A stretch of DNA of 64,000 bases, taken from assembly GCF_902170785.1 (NCBI RefSeq), contig NZ_CABHYG010000009.1:248001-312000 (forward strand). Direction: 5' to 3'. This document shows, one piece after another, positions 28,250-38,381 of the stretch. The position numbers and the translations under genes were made by a program. This stretch comes from Yersinia proxima. Its GTDB lineage: Bacteria > Pseudomonadota > Gammaproteobacteria > Enterobacterales > Enterobacteriaceae. Under the pieces are notes generated by a model. The model saw only the letters and a list, made by a program, of their open reading frames with translations, was not told the origin of the DNA and made no database searches. Numbering within the stretch: the first letter of the stretch is position 1; every line of letters begins with the position of its first letter.

Positions 28250-28807
28250 ATGTCACAAGCCATTGGAATTGTTGAATTAAGCAGTATTGCCAAAGGGATG
28301 GAAGTCTGCGACCTGATGCTAAAAAGTGCCAACGTCGATCTGTTGGTCAGCAAAACCCTGTGCCCCGGCAAGTATTTGCTGATGGTGGGAGGTGAAATTG
28401 GGGCGGTGACTCAGTCGGTACAAAATGGTGAACGGCACAGTGGTCACTTATTGGTCGACAGCATCGTTTTGCCCAATATTCATCCGTCAGTATTGCCCGC
28501 CATCAGCGGCCTGAACCCGGTGGAAAACCGTCAGGCGGCTGGTGTGGTGGAGACCTGGAGTGTTGTCGCCTGCATTACCGCCGCCGACCGTGCAGTGAAA
28601 GCCGCCAATGTCACTCTGGTACGTATTCATATGGCTTTTGGTATCGGTGGCAAATGTTATCAGGTGCTTAGCGGTGACATTGCCGATGTGCAAACCGCCG
28701 TCGAGGTCGCCAGCCAATGTGCTGGTGAAAAGGGATTATTGATATACAGCTCAGTTATCCCACGGCCCCATGAGGCGCTGTGGCGTCAGTTAGTTCAGGA
28801 GGCATGA
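28250..28807 (+). CDS. pduT: PduT, trimeric shell protein with a pore iron-sulfur cluster
   Basis: Tandem-domain BMC-T protein, 185 aa. In the Salmonella protein Cys38 of each monomer ligates a 4Fe-4S cluster in the central pore; Cys38 ([10 protein letters not shown]) is conserved here at the same number. Two BMC domains are visible, beginning [12 protein letters not shown] and [13 protein letters not shown]. It probably passes electrons across the shell to PduS. The stop is interleaved with the pduU start. Confidence 0.96.
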   Translation: MSQAIGIVELSSIAKGMEVCDLMLKSANVDLLVSKTLCPGKYLLMVGGEIGAVTQSVQNGERHSGHLLVDSIVLPNIHPSVLPAISGLNPVENRQAAGVVETWSVVACITAADRAVKAANVTLVRIHMAFGIGGKCYQVLSGDIADVQTAVEVASQCAGEKGLLIYSSVIPRPHEALWRQLVQEA

Positions 28808-29157
28808 TGGAAGCAAATAGCACCCCCGAGCGCGTGATCCAGGAATATGTTCCCGGTAAACAGATAACCCTGGCGCACCTGATAGCTAACCCTAACAAGG
28901 CGCTTTATAAAAAACTGGGGCTAAACGATGTCAGCAGCGCCATTGGCATTTTGACCATTACCCCCAGTGAAGCCTCGATTATTGCCAGTGATATCGCCAC
29001 CAAATCCGGCGCAGTCGAGATTGGTTTTATTGATCGATTTACCGGTGCCGTGGTGTTTACCGGCGATGTTTCCGCGGTGGAATACGCATTGAAACAGGTG
29101 ATTCACACCTTGGGCGACATGATGAAATTCACTGCCTGCCCGATGACCCGGACCTGA
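28807..29157 (+). CDS. pduU: PduU, circularly permuted shell protein
   Basis: Permuted BMC-H protein, 116 aa, whose N-terminal strands form a small barrel over the pore. Blocks [20 protein letters not shown] and [19 protein letters not shown] are typical. Two adjacent ATGs exist (28804 and 28807). I chose the second because AGGAGG (28797-28802) is only 1 nt from the first and because [14 protein letters not shown] matches the family start. Confidence 0.95.
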   Translation: MEANSTPERVIQEYVPGKQITLAHLIANPNKALYKKLGLNDVSSAIGILTITPSEASIIASDIATKSGAVEIGFIDRFTGAVVFTGDVSAVEYALKQVIHTLGDMMKFTACPMTRT

Positions 29158-29161
29158 TGCC

Positions 29162-29596
29162 ATGCAACGCATCATGTTGATTGGCCCCAGTCAGTGCGGC
29201 AAAACCTCGCTGATTCAGCGCTTACGCGGCGAGGCACTGAATTACCAGAAAACCCAGTCCATTATCTGGCAGGACAATGCCATAGATACGCCGGGTGAAT
29301 ATCTGGAAAACCGCTGTTTATACAGTGCGTTATTAGCCAGTGCTTGTGAAGCCGATGTGGTGGGGTTGGTACAAAATGCCGATGCTACACAGAGCTGGTT
29401 TGCGCCAATGCTGGCGCAGGTTTTCAACAAACCGGTGATTGGCATCATCAGTAAAGCAGATACCGTCAGCCACACCGACCAACTGGGCTGGGCGGCGGAT
29501 TGCCTGACCCAAGCGGGCGCACAACATATTTTTATCACCTCGGCGCAAACCGGCGAGGGGCTAACTGACCTTATGACTTATTTGAATCCCTTATGA
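29162..29596 (+). CDS. pduV: PduV, small Ras-like GTPase of the microcompartment
   Basis: 144-aa P-loop protein with [14 protein letters not shown] (residues 8-21), a DTPGEY switch-like motif and ISKADTVSH in place of the usual NKxD. Salmonella PduV is linked to compartment movement or positioning and binds through its N terminus. The 3' end contains one unit of a 20-bp direct repeat (29570-29603), so the stop codon falls in the second unit. Confidence 0.92.
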   Translation: MQRIMLIGPSQCGKTSLIQRLRGEALNYQKTQSIIWQDNAIDTPGEYLENRCLYSALLASACEADVVGLVQNADATQSWFAPMLAQVFNKPVIGIISKADTVSHTDQLGWAADCLTQAGAQHIFITSAQTGEGLTDLMTYLNPL

Positions 29597-29603
29597 CTTA
29601 TTT
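29570..29603. repeat. 20-bp-period tandem duplication at the pduV 3' end
   Basis: The 14-mer CTTATGACTTATTT occurs at 29570-29583 and again at 29590-29603. The pduV stop codon TGA (29594-29596) is in the second unit. A slippage duplication of the gene end is the simplest origin; it adds a few residues to PduV. Confidence 0.8.
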
Positions 29604-29605
29604 AA

Positions 29606-30862
<1,257 letters not shown>

Positions 30863-30870
30863 GAGGCAAT

Positions 30871-31653
30871 ATGAAAAGTGGAAAAGTTTGGCTAGTCGGT
30901 GCGGGGCCGGGGGATGCAGCACTGATTACAGTAAAAGGCTTGCATGCCATTCGTCGCGCTGAAGCGCTGGTCTATGACCGGTTAGTCTGCGCGGAATTAT
31001 TAGCTGAAGCACCAGACGGTTGTGAAATGATTAATGTGGGCAAAACACCCAACCATCATTTGGTGCCACAACCGCAAATCAATGAAATTCTGGTGGATTG
31101 TGCTCAACGCGGCTTGAATGTGGTGCGACTAAAAGGCGGCGACCCTTATGTCTTCGGCCGTGGCGGAGAAGAAGCCGAAGCACTGGCTCTGGCGGATATT
31201 CCGTTTGAAGTAGTGCCGGGAATAAGCTCCGCCATCGGTGGATTGGCCTATGCGGGTATCCCGGTGACCCATCGTGATTATGCCTCAGGTTTTCATGTGG
31301 TTACCGGCCATCTACGTCAGGGCAATGAGCCACAGGATTGGGCAACGCTGGCAAAACTGGAAGGTACATTGATTATCCTGATGGGCATGACGCAACTGGC
31401 CACCATTTGTCAGCAACTGATTGCTGGAGGCAAAGCGCCCACCACACCTGCGGCGGTGGTGATGTATGCCAGCCATCAGCAGCAGCAAGTGGCCAGTGGC
31501 ACTCTGACCACGTTAGCTGATCAAGCTGCGGCGCAAGGATTATCAGCCCCGGCACTGATTGTTGTTGGTGATGTGGTGCGCCTGCGCGACCTACTGGCAT
31601 TCACACCGGAAGTGTTGTCGCTAAACTCAATTCCTTCGCTTATGGTAATCTAA
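30871..31653 (+). CDS. cobA: CobA-type uroporphyrinogen-III C-methyltransferase
   Basis: Methylates uroporphyrinogen III at C-2 and C-7 to precorrin-2, the branch point to cobalamin, sirohaem and F430. The 260-aa protein has VGAGPGDAALITVKGL, VVRLKGGDPYVFGRGGEE and GTLIILMGM, the SUMT signatures, and no CysG-type N-terminal oxidase/chelatase domain. ATG at 30871 has GAGAGG upstream. Here the symbol means the methyltransferase, not Salmonella CobA (an adenosyltransferase). Its location adds dedicated precursor supply to the locus. Confidence 0.92.
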   Translation: MKSGKVWLVGAGPGDAALITVKGLHAIRRAEALVYDRLVCAELLAEAPDGCEMINVGKTPNHHLVPQPQINEILVDCAQRGLNVVRLKGGDPYVFGRGGEEAEALALADIPFEVVPGISSAIGGLAYAGIPVTHRDYASGFHVVTGHLRQGNEPQDWATLAKLEGTLIILMGMTQLATICQQLIAGGKAPTTPAAVVMYASHQQQQVASGTLTTLADQAAAQGLSAPALIVVGDVVRLRDLLAFTPEVLSLNSIPSLMVI

Positions 31654-31685
31654 ATGCACAACCTAAATAGGGGAATAACGCGGCA

Positions 31686-32759
31686 ATGAGCGAACATGGC
31701 GGGAATGTGCTGGAAATGGCACTGAAAATCGGGACAAACGCAGAGAACATTATTGATTTCAGTGCCAATATTAATCCGTTGGGAATGCCAGACTCCCTAA
31801 AAACCGCCATTGTTGAACAGTTAGCACGCGCGGAACACTACCCTGATGTTGAGTATCGCCAACTGCACAGTGCACTGGCCCACGCTCACCATTGTTTGCC
31901 AGAAAATATCATGGCAGGTAATGGTGCCACCGAACTGATTTATGCCGTAGTGCATTATCTGCAACCTCGCACTGCCCTGCTGCTGACACCGGGTTTTGCT
32001 GAATACCGTCGCGCCCTGCAACGGGTTGGTTGCCAGATTGATGATTATCAGATGAGTGAAGCTGATGGCTATCAGCCCGATGAGCGGCTGCTGGCGGTAT
32101 TAGAACAGCAGCGCCCTGACTGCCTGTTTCTGGCAACCCCCAATAACCCGACCGGATTAATGCCAGATGCTGACCTGCTGCAAGCTATTGTACGCTGCTG
32201 CCATCAATACCAAATTGCGTTAATTGTTGATGAAGCCTTTATTGATTTCCTCCCTGATGCGCCGGGACTTATCCCACAATTAGCTAATTTCCCGCACCTT
32301 TATGTATTGCGCTCACTGACCAAGTTTTTCGCTATTCCGGGGTTGCGGTTGGGATACTTGCTTAGCGGCAATTTGACGGGCATCGAGCGCATGAAACAGC
32401 AGCGCGAACCCTGGACCATCAATGCCTTCGCCGCACTGGCAGGTGAGATTATTCTCGATGACCAGCCTTATATTCAAGCCACTCATGAATGGTTGGCACA
32501 GCAGCAGCGCTGGCTATATCAGCAATTATGCGCCATTCCCGCATTACAGGTGTGGCAAGGTTGCGCCAACTATCTTTTCCTGCGCTGCTTAAGGCCAGAA
32601 ATAAAGCTACAACCGGCATTATTGCAGCACCATATTCTGATCCGCCATTGCGCCAATTACCCCGGACTGACTCGCGACCACTATCGTGTGGCCATCAAAA
32701 GTGCAACGGACAATCAACGACTGGTCACCGCGTTACAACAGGTTTTTAGCCATGGCTGA
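31686..32759 (+). CDS. cobD: CobD, L-threonine-O-3-phosphate decarboxylase
   Basis: PLP enzyme that makes (R)-1-amino-2-propanol O-2-phosphate, the linker of the nucleotide loop, from threonine phosphate. The 357-aa class I aminotransferase fold has DFSANINPLGMP near residue 24, TPNNPTGLMPDADLL, DEAFIDFLPD and the PLP lysine at 213 (RSLTKFFAIPGLRLGY). It resembles HisC, but DFSANINPLG and the link to pduX identify CobD. It overlaps pduX by 8 nt. Confidence 0.95.
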   Translation: MSEHGGNVLEMALKIGTNAENIIDFSANINPLGMPDSLKTAIVEQLARAEHYPDVEYRQLHSALAHAHHCLPENIMAGNGATELIYAVVHYLQPRTALLLTPGFAEYRRALQRVGCQIDDYQMSEADGYQPDERLLAVLEQQRPDCLFLATPNNPTGLMPDADLLQAIVRCCHQYQIALIVDEAFIDFLPDAPGLIPQLANFPHLYVLRSLTKFFAIPGLRLGYLLSGNLTGIERMKQQREPWTINAFAALAGEIILDDQPYIQATHEWLAQQQRWLYQQLCAIPALQVWQGCANYLFLRCLRPEIKLQPALLQHHILIRHCANYPGLTRDHYRVAIKSATDNQRLVTALQQVFSHG

Positions 32760-33612
32760 GGCCTGTTGCCCCGCCTCCTGTGGTGAATTGATTCAGGGCT
32801 GGATACTGGGTGGAGAGAAGCTCATTTCTTGCCCGATAAACTGGTTTAGCACGGTATCAGTGACCGACGGTGTGCCGGGCAGCCACGAACGGCCACGGAT
32901 GCGCCAAATGCTGAAGGCAGTATTGGCTCATTTTGACCAACCAGCAGAGATGGCCCGTGGCCTGCATATCAATTTTGATTCCACCATTCCAGTGGCAAAA
33001 GGGTTAGCCAGCAGCACCGCAGATATTGCCGCCACTGCTCTGGCAACCGCACGTCACTTGGGGGAAACACTGGATGAAGCTGCACTGGCTGCCTTGTGTG
33101 TTAGCCTTGAACCCACTGACAGTACCTTGTTTCAACGGCTGACCCTGTTTGATCATCAAACCGCCGCCACACAGATTGCTTATGATTGGCAACCCAGCGT
33201 GGATATTCTGCTGCTGGAAAGCCCACAATGCCTCAACACCGAGGATTATCATCGTCGACATCGCCAGGCAGCCCTACTGGCAAGCGCCCCGTCGTTAGAA
33301 CAAGCATGGCAACTGTTTACGCAGGCCGCTAAGCGCCATGATTGCGCCCTGCTAGGCCAGTCCACCACACTTAGCGCACAGGCCAGCCAACACCTACTGG
33401 TTAAACCCGACTTCTGCGCTCTGCTGGAATTAGTCGAAGAGCTGGATTTATATGGACTGAATGTGGCACATAGCGGCAGTGTGGTGGGGTTATTATTAGA
33501 CCGTCAACGCCATGATGTGGAACAGCTTTATTGGCAATTACAACAGCGCAATATCACGCAAAACTACCCGAACCAACACTTATTAACGATGGTGCCCGGC
33601 GGGGTGCGCTAG
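32752..33612 (+). CDS. pduX: PduX, L-threonine kinase
   Basis: GHMP-family kinase that makes L-threonine phosphate for CobD. The 286-aa protein has CPASCGELIQGWILGGEKL at the N terminus, the ATP loop PVAKGLASSTADIAA and LNVAHSGSVVGLLLD near the C terminus. The ATG at 32752 overlaps the cobD stop. An upstream in-frame start at 32686 is inside cobD. Overlap of pduX with cobD places two consecutive pathway steps together. Confidence 0.96.
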   Translation: MAEACCPASCGELIQGWILGGEKLISCPINWFSTVSVTDGVPGSHERPRMRQMLKAVLAHFDQPAEMARGLHINFDSTIPVAKGLASSTADIAATALATARHLGETLDEAALAALCVSLEPTDSTLFQRLTLFDHQTAATQIAYDWQPSVDILLLESPQCLNTEDYHRRHRQAALLASAPSLEQAWQLFTQAAKRHDCALLGQSTTLSAQASQHLLVKPDFCALLELVEELDLYGLNVAHSGSVVGLLLDRQRHDVEQLYWQLQQRNITQNYPNQHLLTMVPGGVR

Positions 33613-33750
33613 TTAAAGTCTGCTACCTTATGGTTATGGTTTTTCTCTGGGTGATTTTATTGTTTTCTGCTCGTGCGTTACCTAAGATGTGGAAATGTCT
33701 CGCCATTGAAAAAAAATCCAAACTCTTATATCTACAGGAGTATTGTTATT

Positions 33751-34308
33751 TTGAACCTGACCTATTCCCCATGTGAACTCAGTCATTCCCCTTTTGTCCA
33801 TTTAATTCCCCCTACACTGGCGCGGGTGGATGAACTTTACCTGGCCCTAACGGCCTGTGATAAAAATCATTTCCGATATTTACCCTGGGCACAGGATGAA
33901 ACCTCCCGGGAAATAGTTTATAGCAATATGCAAGAAGCCATTGATAATTATGTAAATGATAAAGAGGAATACCGCTTTTTAATTATCGATACTCACACTG
34001 ATTCACTTGTTGGTTGTGCGGGGCTTTTTATCCGCAACACCAAAATTCCTTTTTATGAGATTGGTTATTGGCTGGCTTCAGCGTCAATAGGCAAAGGTTT
34101 TGCCACTGAGGCTGTCAATCAATTGAAAACCTTCGCATTCACAACATTGCACGCTAAGCGTCTGGAAATCAGGATGTCTGGTAGTCATTCAAAAAGCAAA
34201 AATGTCGCTATACGCTGTGGCTTTCAGCTTGAAGCGCAGCTTTGCTGTGACAGAATTAATCCCGATGGTAGCCTCGATAACACTTGTATTTTTTCTATTG
34301 TGAATTGA
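33751..34308 (+). CDS. RimJ/RimL-type GNAT N-acetyltransferase
   Basis: Member of the GNAT superfamily, 185 aa from the TTG at 33751 (AGGAG lies 10 nt upstream); the open frame reaches further upstream without a better site. YEIGYWLASASIGKGFATEAV is the acetyl-CoA-binding region of RimL-like enzymes (IGYWL...GKGxxTEA), and FGAR-like NVAIRCGFQLEAQL follows. The substrate cannot be told from the sequence. It lies 138 bp after pduX and is probably not part of the propanediol system. Confidence 0.75.
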   Translation: MNLTYSPCELSHSPFVHLIPPTLARVDELYLALTACDKNHFRYLPWAQDETSREIVYSNMQEAIDNYVNDKEEYRFLIIDTHTDSLVGCAGLFIRNTKIPFYEIGYWLASASIGKGFATEAVNQLKTFAFTTLHAKRLEIRMSGSHSKSKNVAIRCGFQLEAQLCCDRINPDGSLDNTCIFSIVN

Positions 34309-34818
34309 GAAAAGAGTTCACTGGCGGGGAATACCATAAACTCACGCCAGATGAAAACTCATCAAACCAGAATGTCCATGTAAATAGCGCAGTTATTACC
34401 CTTCCGCCTACCATTTTTATGCAACTCTCTTTGTTCTCCCCCTCAGAATCATGACGCCAGTCACAAACAGGGAAAGCAGCTATTTTATCCATGTAAATAG
34501 CATTTATAGATATGGGGAAAATGGCTATCGAGGCAGTAGAGTCCACCTACAGGAAATGTAGTGCAGATGTAAAATCTGCTTCCTGATAAATCTTCATTTT
34601 TTTAAAAACATAAATAAAACTTAAGTCATAGCCAAGTTACTTCGAGATGCAGGTAGGCGGCAACCGTGCAAATCCCCAGGAGCTTAGATAACTAAGTAAC
34701 TGGGGTGAGCTAGGGCAGCCAACACCCCTGCATCTTGAAGGGCGACGGGTATACACAGAATATTGCGTCAACACCTAACTACGATAGCCTCAACCTACAT
34801 TAGCTCCGGGAGCCTTAG
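34309..34818. other. Intergenic region between the GNAT gene and the ABC transporter operon
   Basis: I see no convincing gene. A phrase CCATGTAAATAGC occurs twice (near 34376 and 34490), indicating a small local duplication, and an ERIC element fills 34628-34752. The promoter for the transporter operon should lie between the ERIC element and 34819, but I could not define it. Confidence 0.6.
34628..34752. repeat. ERIC element, copy 2
   Basis: 125-bp element with end sequences ATAGCC and GGGTAT and the internal ERIC blocks AATCCCCAGGAGCTTAG, CTAAGTAACTGGGGTGAGC and GGCAGCCAACACCCCTGCATC. It lies 66 nt upstream of the binding-protein gene at 34819, so it may be within or next to the 5' leader of the transporter operon. 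Confidence 0.92.
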
Positions 34819-35802
34819 ATGAAAAAACTGAGTGTAAAAACGTTATTGGCGGCCAGCCTGTTCAGCATGATGGTGTGCTCGGGCAGTGCCCTGGCGCAAG
34901 AAGTCGAAGTCGTCAATATTTCGAAAATCGCCGGAATGCCATGGTTCAACCGCATGGGCGAAGGGGTGGAACGCGCCGGTAAAGATCTCGGGATCAAAGC
35001 CTATCAAGTCGGCCCATCCAGTACTGATGCCCCACAACAAGTGAAAATCATTGAAGATTTAATCGCCAAGAAAGTCAGCGCCATCAGTATCGTCCCAAAC
35101 GATGCCGATGTGCTGGAACCGGTATTTAAGAAAGCGCGCGATGCTGGCATCGTGGTATTAACCAACGAATCTCCGGGGCAGCCTAGCGCGAACTGGGATA
35201 TCGAAATCATTGATAACGCCAAATTCGCTGCCGATAACGTGGAAGAAATGGCAAAAGCTATGGGTGGCAAAGGCGGCTATGTGATTTATGTGGGTAGCCT
35301 GACCGTGCCACAACATAACCTGTGGGCCGATTTGTTTGTTAAATACCAGAAAGAGCATTACCCGGAAATGTTTGAAGTGACCAGCCGTATGCCTGTCGCT
35401 GAGAGCATTGATGACTCACGCCGTACCACACTGGATTTGATGAAAGCGCATAGTGATTTGAAAGGTATTGTTGCTTTCGGTTCACAAGGCCCAATTGGTG
35501 CAGGCCGTGCAGTGAAAGAAAAACGGGCGAAAAACAATGTCCATGTGTTCGGTATGATGATCCCATCTCAGGCTGCATCGCTGGTTAAAAGTGGCGATAT
35601 CGCCATGGGCGTGACTTATGACCCAGGTTCTGCTGGTTATGCCATGACAGCGGTAGCTGATAAAGTGCTGAAAGGCGAGAAAATCGAAACAGGCATGGAG
35701 ATCCCAGGAGTAGGTAAAGCGGAAGTTGATCAAGCTAAACACTTGATTCAGTTCCACAATGTGTTGCGAGTTACCAAAGATAACGTGGATTCGCTGTATT
35801 GA
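34819..35802 (+). CDS. Periplasmic sugar-binding protein of an ABC importer (LsrB/RhaS-like)
   Basis: 327-aa secreted protein: signal peptide MKKLSVKTLLAASLFSMMV...GSALAQ, cleavage near residue 26. The mature part is a type I periplasmic binding fold (MPWFNRMGEGVERAGKDLG, IIEDLIAKKVSAISIVPND, VAFGSQGPIGAGRAV). The opening and the DADVLEPVFKKARDAGIVVLT block are closest to the autoinducer-2/rhamnose-binding group. The ligand is unknown. It starts an operon with an ATPase and two permeases. Confidence 0.85.
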   Translation: MKKLSVKTLLAASLFSMMVCSGSALAQEVEVVNISKIAGMPWFNRMGEGVERAGKDLGIKAYQVGPSSTDAPQQVKIIEDLIAKKVSAISIVPNDADVLEPVFKKARDAGIVVLTNESPGQPSANWDIEIIDNAKFAADNVEEMAKAMGGKGGYVIYVGSLTVPQHNLWADLFVKYQKEHYPEMFEVTSRMPVAESIDDSRRTTLDLMKAHSDLKGIVAFGSQGPIGAGRAVKEKRAKNNVHVFGMMIPSQAASLVKSGDIAMGVTYDPGSAGYAMTAVADKVLKGEKIETGMEIPGVGKAEVDQAKHLIQFHNVLRVTKDNVDSLY

Positions 35803-35882
35803 TTCACTGAGTTATTGCAGAGCCGGATGCCCTGTCCGGTTCTGATATTAATACCCGCTTGGATCAAGAGGATGTAGGATCT

Positions 35883-37364
35883 ATGCAGCCATTTATTACC
35901 CTGGAAAATATCAGTAAAACCTTTTATGGCGTCAAAGCGCTGGATAAGGTGGCTATGACCCTGTTACCCGGTGAGGTACATTGCCTTGCAGGGCAAAACG
36001 GTTGCGGCAAATCCACACTGATCAAGATTATCTCCGGTGTTTATCAACCCGACACCGACGCCACGATGACTATTGATGGCAAAACCTATTCAACCCTGAC
36101 TCCCATAGAATCTGTCCGGCTGGGGATTCAGGTGATTTATCAAGACTTATCATTATTCCCCAACTTGACCGTGGCTGAGAATATCGCCATGAACCATTAT
36201 CACCATCATCTGTGGGTGAACAAACGCCAGATGCGGGAAACCGCCGAGCGCGTTATCAAGAGCATTGATGCCCATCTTAATCTGGATGAATTGGTTGAAG
36301 ACCTCCCCATCGCCCAGAAACAGTTAGTCGCCATCTGCCGTGCACTGGCGCAGGATGCCCGGCTAATTGTGATGGATGAACCGACCGCATCTCTGACCCG
36401 GCAAGAGGTTAACGGCTTGCTGCGGGTGGTGCATGAACTGAAATCACGCAATATCTGCGTGGTATTTGTCAGCCACCGGTTGAGCGAAGTGCTGGAAATT
36501 TCAGACCGTATTACCGTGCTCAAAGATGGTCATTGGGTCGGAACTTACCCTGCCGCTGAAGTTGATAATGCACGGCTGGCCTGGCTGATGACCGGTATGA
36601 AGTTTGATTTTCAGGTGCTGCCACCCTATAGCGCGTCGCTTGCGCCAGTGCTGGCAGTGGAAGAACTTTCCCGTGGCAATGAATATCACGATATTTCACT
36701 AACATTGCATCCCGGTGAAATTGTCTCACTGGTCGGTTTATTGGGTTCTGGCCGCACAGAATTGTGCCTCAGTCTATTTGGTTTAACCGCACCGGAGTCA
36801 GGCACCATTCGTATCAATGATAAGCCGATGTATTTTACCAGTAACCGCGATGCTATTGCCGCTGGCGTGGGTTATGTCTCGGAAGACCGTATGAGTACCG
36901 GACTGATTATGGAGCAATCCATTCGCGACAATATTAGCGCCACCGTGTTACACCGGCTTAAAAATACTTTCCACCTGATGCGTACTGAGCGAGTCGATAC
37001 ATTGGTCGAAGACATGGTTAAGCATCTGTCTATCAAAATTGGTAATAGTGATTTACCGGTCAATACCTTATCTGGCGGTAATGCACAGCGTATTGCCATT
37101 GCCAAATGGCTGGCAACCGACCCACAAATATTGATTCTCGACTCACCAACTGTTGGGGTAGATATCGCCAATAAAGCCGGTATTTATAACATTATCAATG
37201 CACTGGCAGCACGGGGGATTGCGGTATTAATGGTTTGTGATGAGATTGATGAAGCCTACTTTAATAGCCACCGTATTTTAGTGATGCGGTCTGGGCGGCT
37301 GGTGCAGGAATTCTTGCCAGGTAACAGCAGCGAAGCAGCCATTGCGGAGGTAGTAAATGGCTAA
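35883..37364 (+). CDS. Sugar ABC importer ATPase (two ATP-binding domains)
   Basis: 493-aa RbsA/MglA/LsrA-type fused ATPase. First domain: Walker A GQNGCGKST, Walker B LIVMDEPTAS. Second domain: degenerate Walker A GLLGSGRTE, signature LSGGNAQRIAIAKWL and Walker B LILDSPTVGVD, in which Ser replaces the usual catalytic Glu, as often seen in the second half of this subfamily. I start at 35883 with AGGA upstream rather than at 35859. It overlaps the next permease by 8 nt. Confidence 0.9.
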   Translation: MQPFITLENISKTFYGVKALDKVAMTLLPGEVHCLAGQNGCGKSTLIKIISGVYQPDTDATMTIDGKTYSTLTPIESVRLGIQVIYQDLSLFPNLTVAENIAMNHYHHHLWVNKRQMRETAERVIKSIDAHLNLDELVEDLPIAQKQLVAICRALAQDARLIVMDEPTASLTRQEVNGLLRVVHELKSRNICVVFVSHRLSEVLEISDRITVLKDGHWVGTYPAAEVDNARLAWLMTGMKFDFQVLPPYSASLAPVLAVEELSRGNEYHDISLTLHPGEIVSLVGLLGSGRTELCLSLFGLTAPESGTIRINDKPMYFTSNRDAIAAGVGYVSEDRMSTGLIMEQSIRDNISATVLHRLKNTFHLMRTERVDTLVEDMVKHLSIKIGNSDLPVNTLSGGNAQRIAIAKWLATDPQILILDSPTVGVDIANKAGIYNIINALAARGIAVLMVCDEIDEAYFNSHRILVMRSGRLVQEFLPGNSSEAAIAEVVNG

Positions 37365-38379
37365 CCCCCATGCACTTAATAAACCTGATGTTGGTAAAAC
37401 AGGTCTATTTAATAAAGAACATCTGAAACGCCATGAAGTGATGTTGGCTTTCACCATATTGATTATTTCGACTTATCTTGCTTTCACCAGCCCAGATTTT
37501 CTGACGCTCGCCAATATTTATGACTTGATAAATAACTATGCCATGTTGACCATCTTGGCCTGTGGCTTATTTATCGTATTGATTTCTGGCGGTATTGATA
37601 TTTCATTCCCGGCGATGACCATTATCTCGCAATATGTCATGGTGACATTAATTGTGAAGTTTGGTGGCAACTTCCCGGTGGCTTTCGCACTAGCCGGTGG
37701 TATCGGCTTATTATTGGGGTTAATTAATGCGCTGTTGGTTAATCGCCTGCGTGTGCCGTCTATCATTATCACCATTTCTACGCTGAATATATTCTACGGA
37801 TTACTGCTGTATCTCAGTCGTGGTGTCTGGCTATATACCTATCCGGAATGGTTCGAACATGGGCCAATGCTGTTTTCTTTCACCGCCGCCGATGGCTATG
37901 ACTATGGTCTTTCGTTACCCATATTGACATTGCTGGCGACCATTATTGTCACGGCTCTGCTGATGACACGCACCAGTATTGGTCGGCAAATTTATGCCTT
38001 GGGCGGTAATCAGGAAGCAGCCTCCCGCATGGGGTTCAGCATCCTCAAGCTGCAACTGTTTGTTTATGGCTATATGGGCTTTCTATCCGGCATCGCCGGT
38101 GTGGTGCAGTCCTATACCGTCTTGACGGTAGCGCCCGACTCATTGCTCGGTTATGAACTCACCGTGCTGGCAGCCGTGGTGCTGGGTGGCACCAGTATTG
38201 TTGGCGGACGCGGCACCCTAACCGGCACTCTGCTGGGGGTGATTTTGCTGGCAATATTGCAAAATGGTTTGAATTTACTGGGTATTTCGTCGTACTGGCA
38301 TACCGTGGTTATCGGTCTGGTGATTGTCATCAGTATCAGTGTGACCGCCTGGGGCCAACGTCATAAGGTAGGGATATAA
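37357..38379 (+). CDS. Sugar ABC importer permease 1
   Basis: 340-aa RbsC/LsrC-type inner-membrane permease with about eight to ten hydrophobic segments. The typical EAA-like loop region is represented by GRQIYALGGNQEAASRMGFSI, followed by VLGGTSIVGGRGTLTGTLLG. It overlaps the ATPase gene and is followed at 2 nt by a second permease, so the pore is likely a heterodimer. Confidence 0.9.
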   Translation: MANPHALNKPDVGKTGLFNKEHLKRHEVMLAFTILIISTYLAFTSPDFLTLANIYDLINNYAMLTILACGLFIVLISGGIDISFPAMTIISQYVMVTLIVKFGGNFPVAFALAGGIGLLLGLINALLVNRLRVPSIIITISTLNIFYGLLLYLSRGVWLYTYPEWFEHGPMLFSFTAADGYDYGLSLPILTLLATIIVTALLMTRTSIGRQIYALGGNQEAASRMGFSILKLQLFVYGYMGFLSGIAGVVQSYTVLTVAPDSLLGYELTVLAAVVLGGTSIVGGRGTLTGTLLGVILLAILQNGLNLLGISSYWHTVVIGLVIVISISVTAWGQRHKVGI

Positions 38380-38381
38380 CC

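Noticed and set aside
34295-34546. 83-codon minus-strand ORF after the GNAT gene
   Set aside because: No ribosome site, no recognisable motif, AT-rich intergenic context and overlap with the GNAT 3' end.
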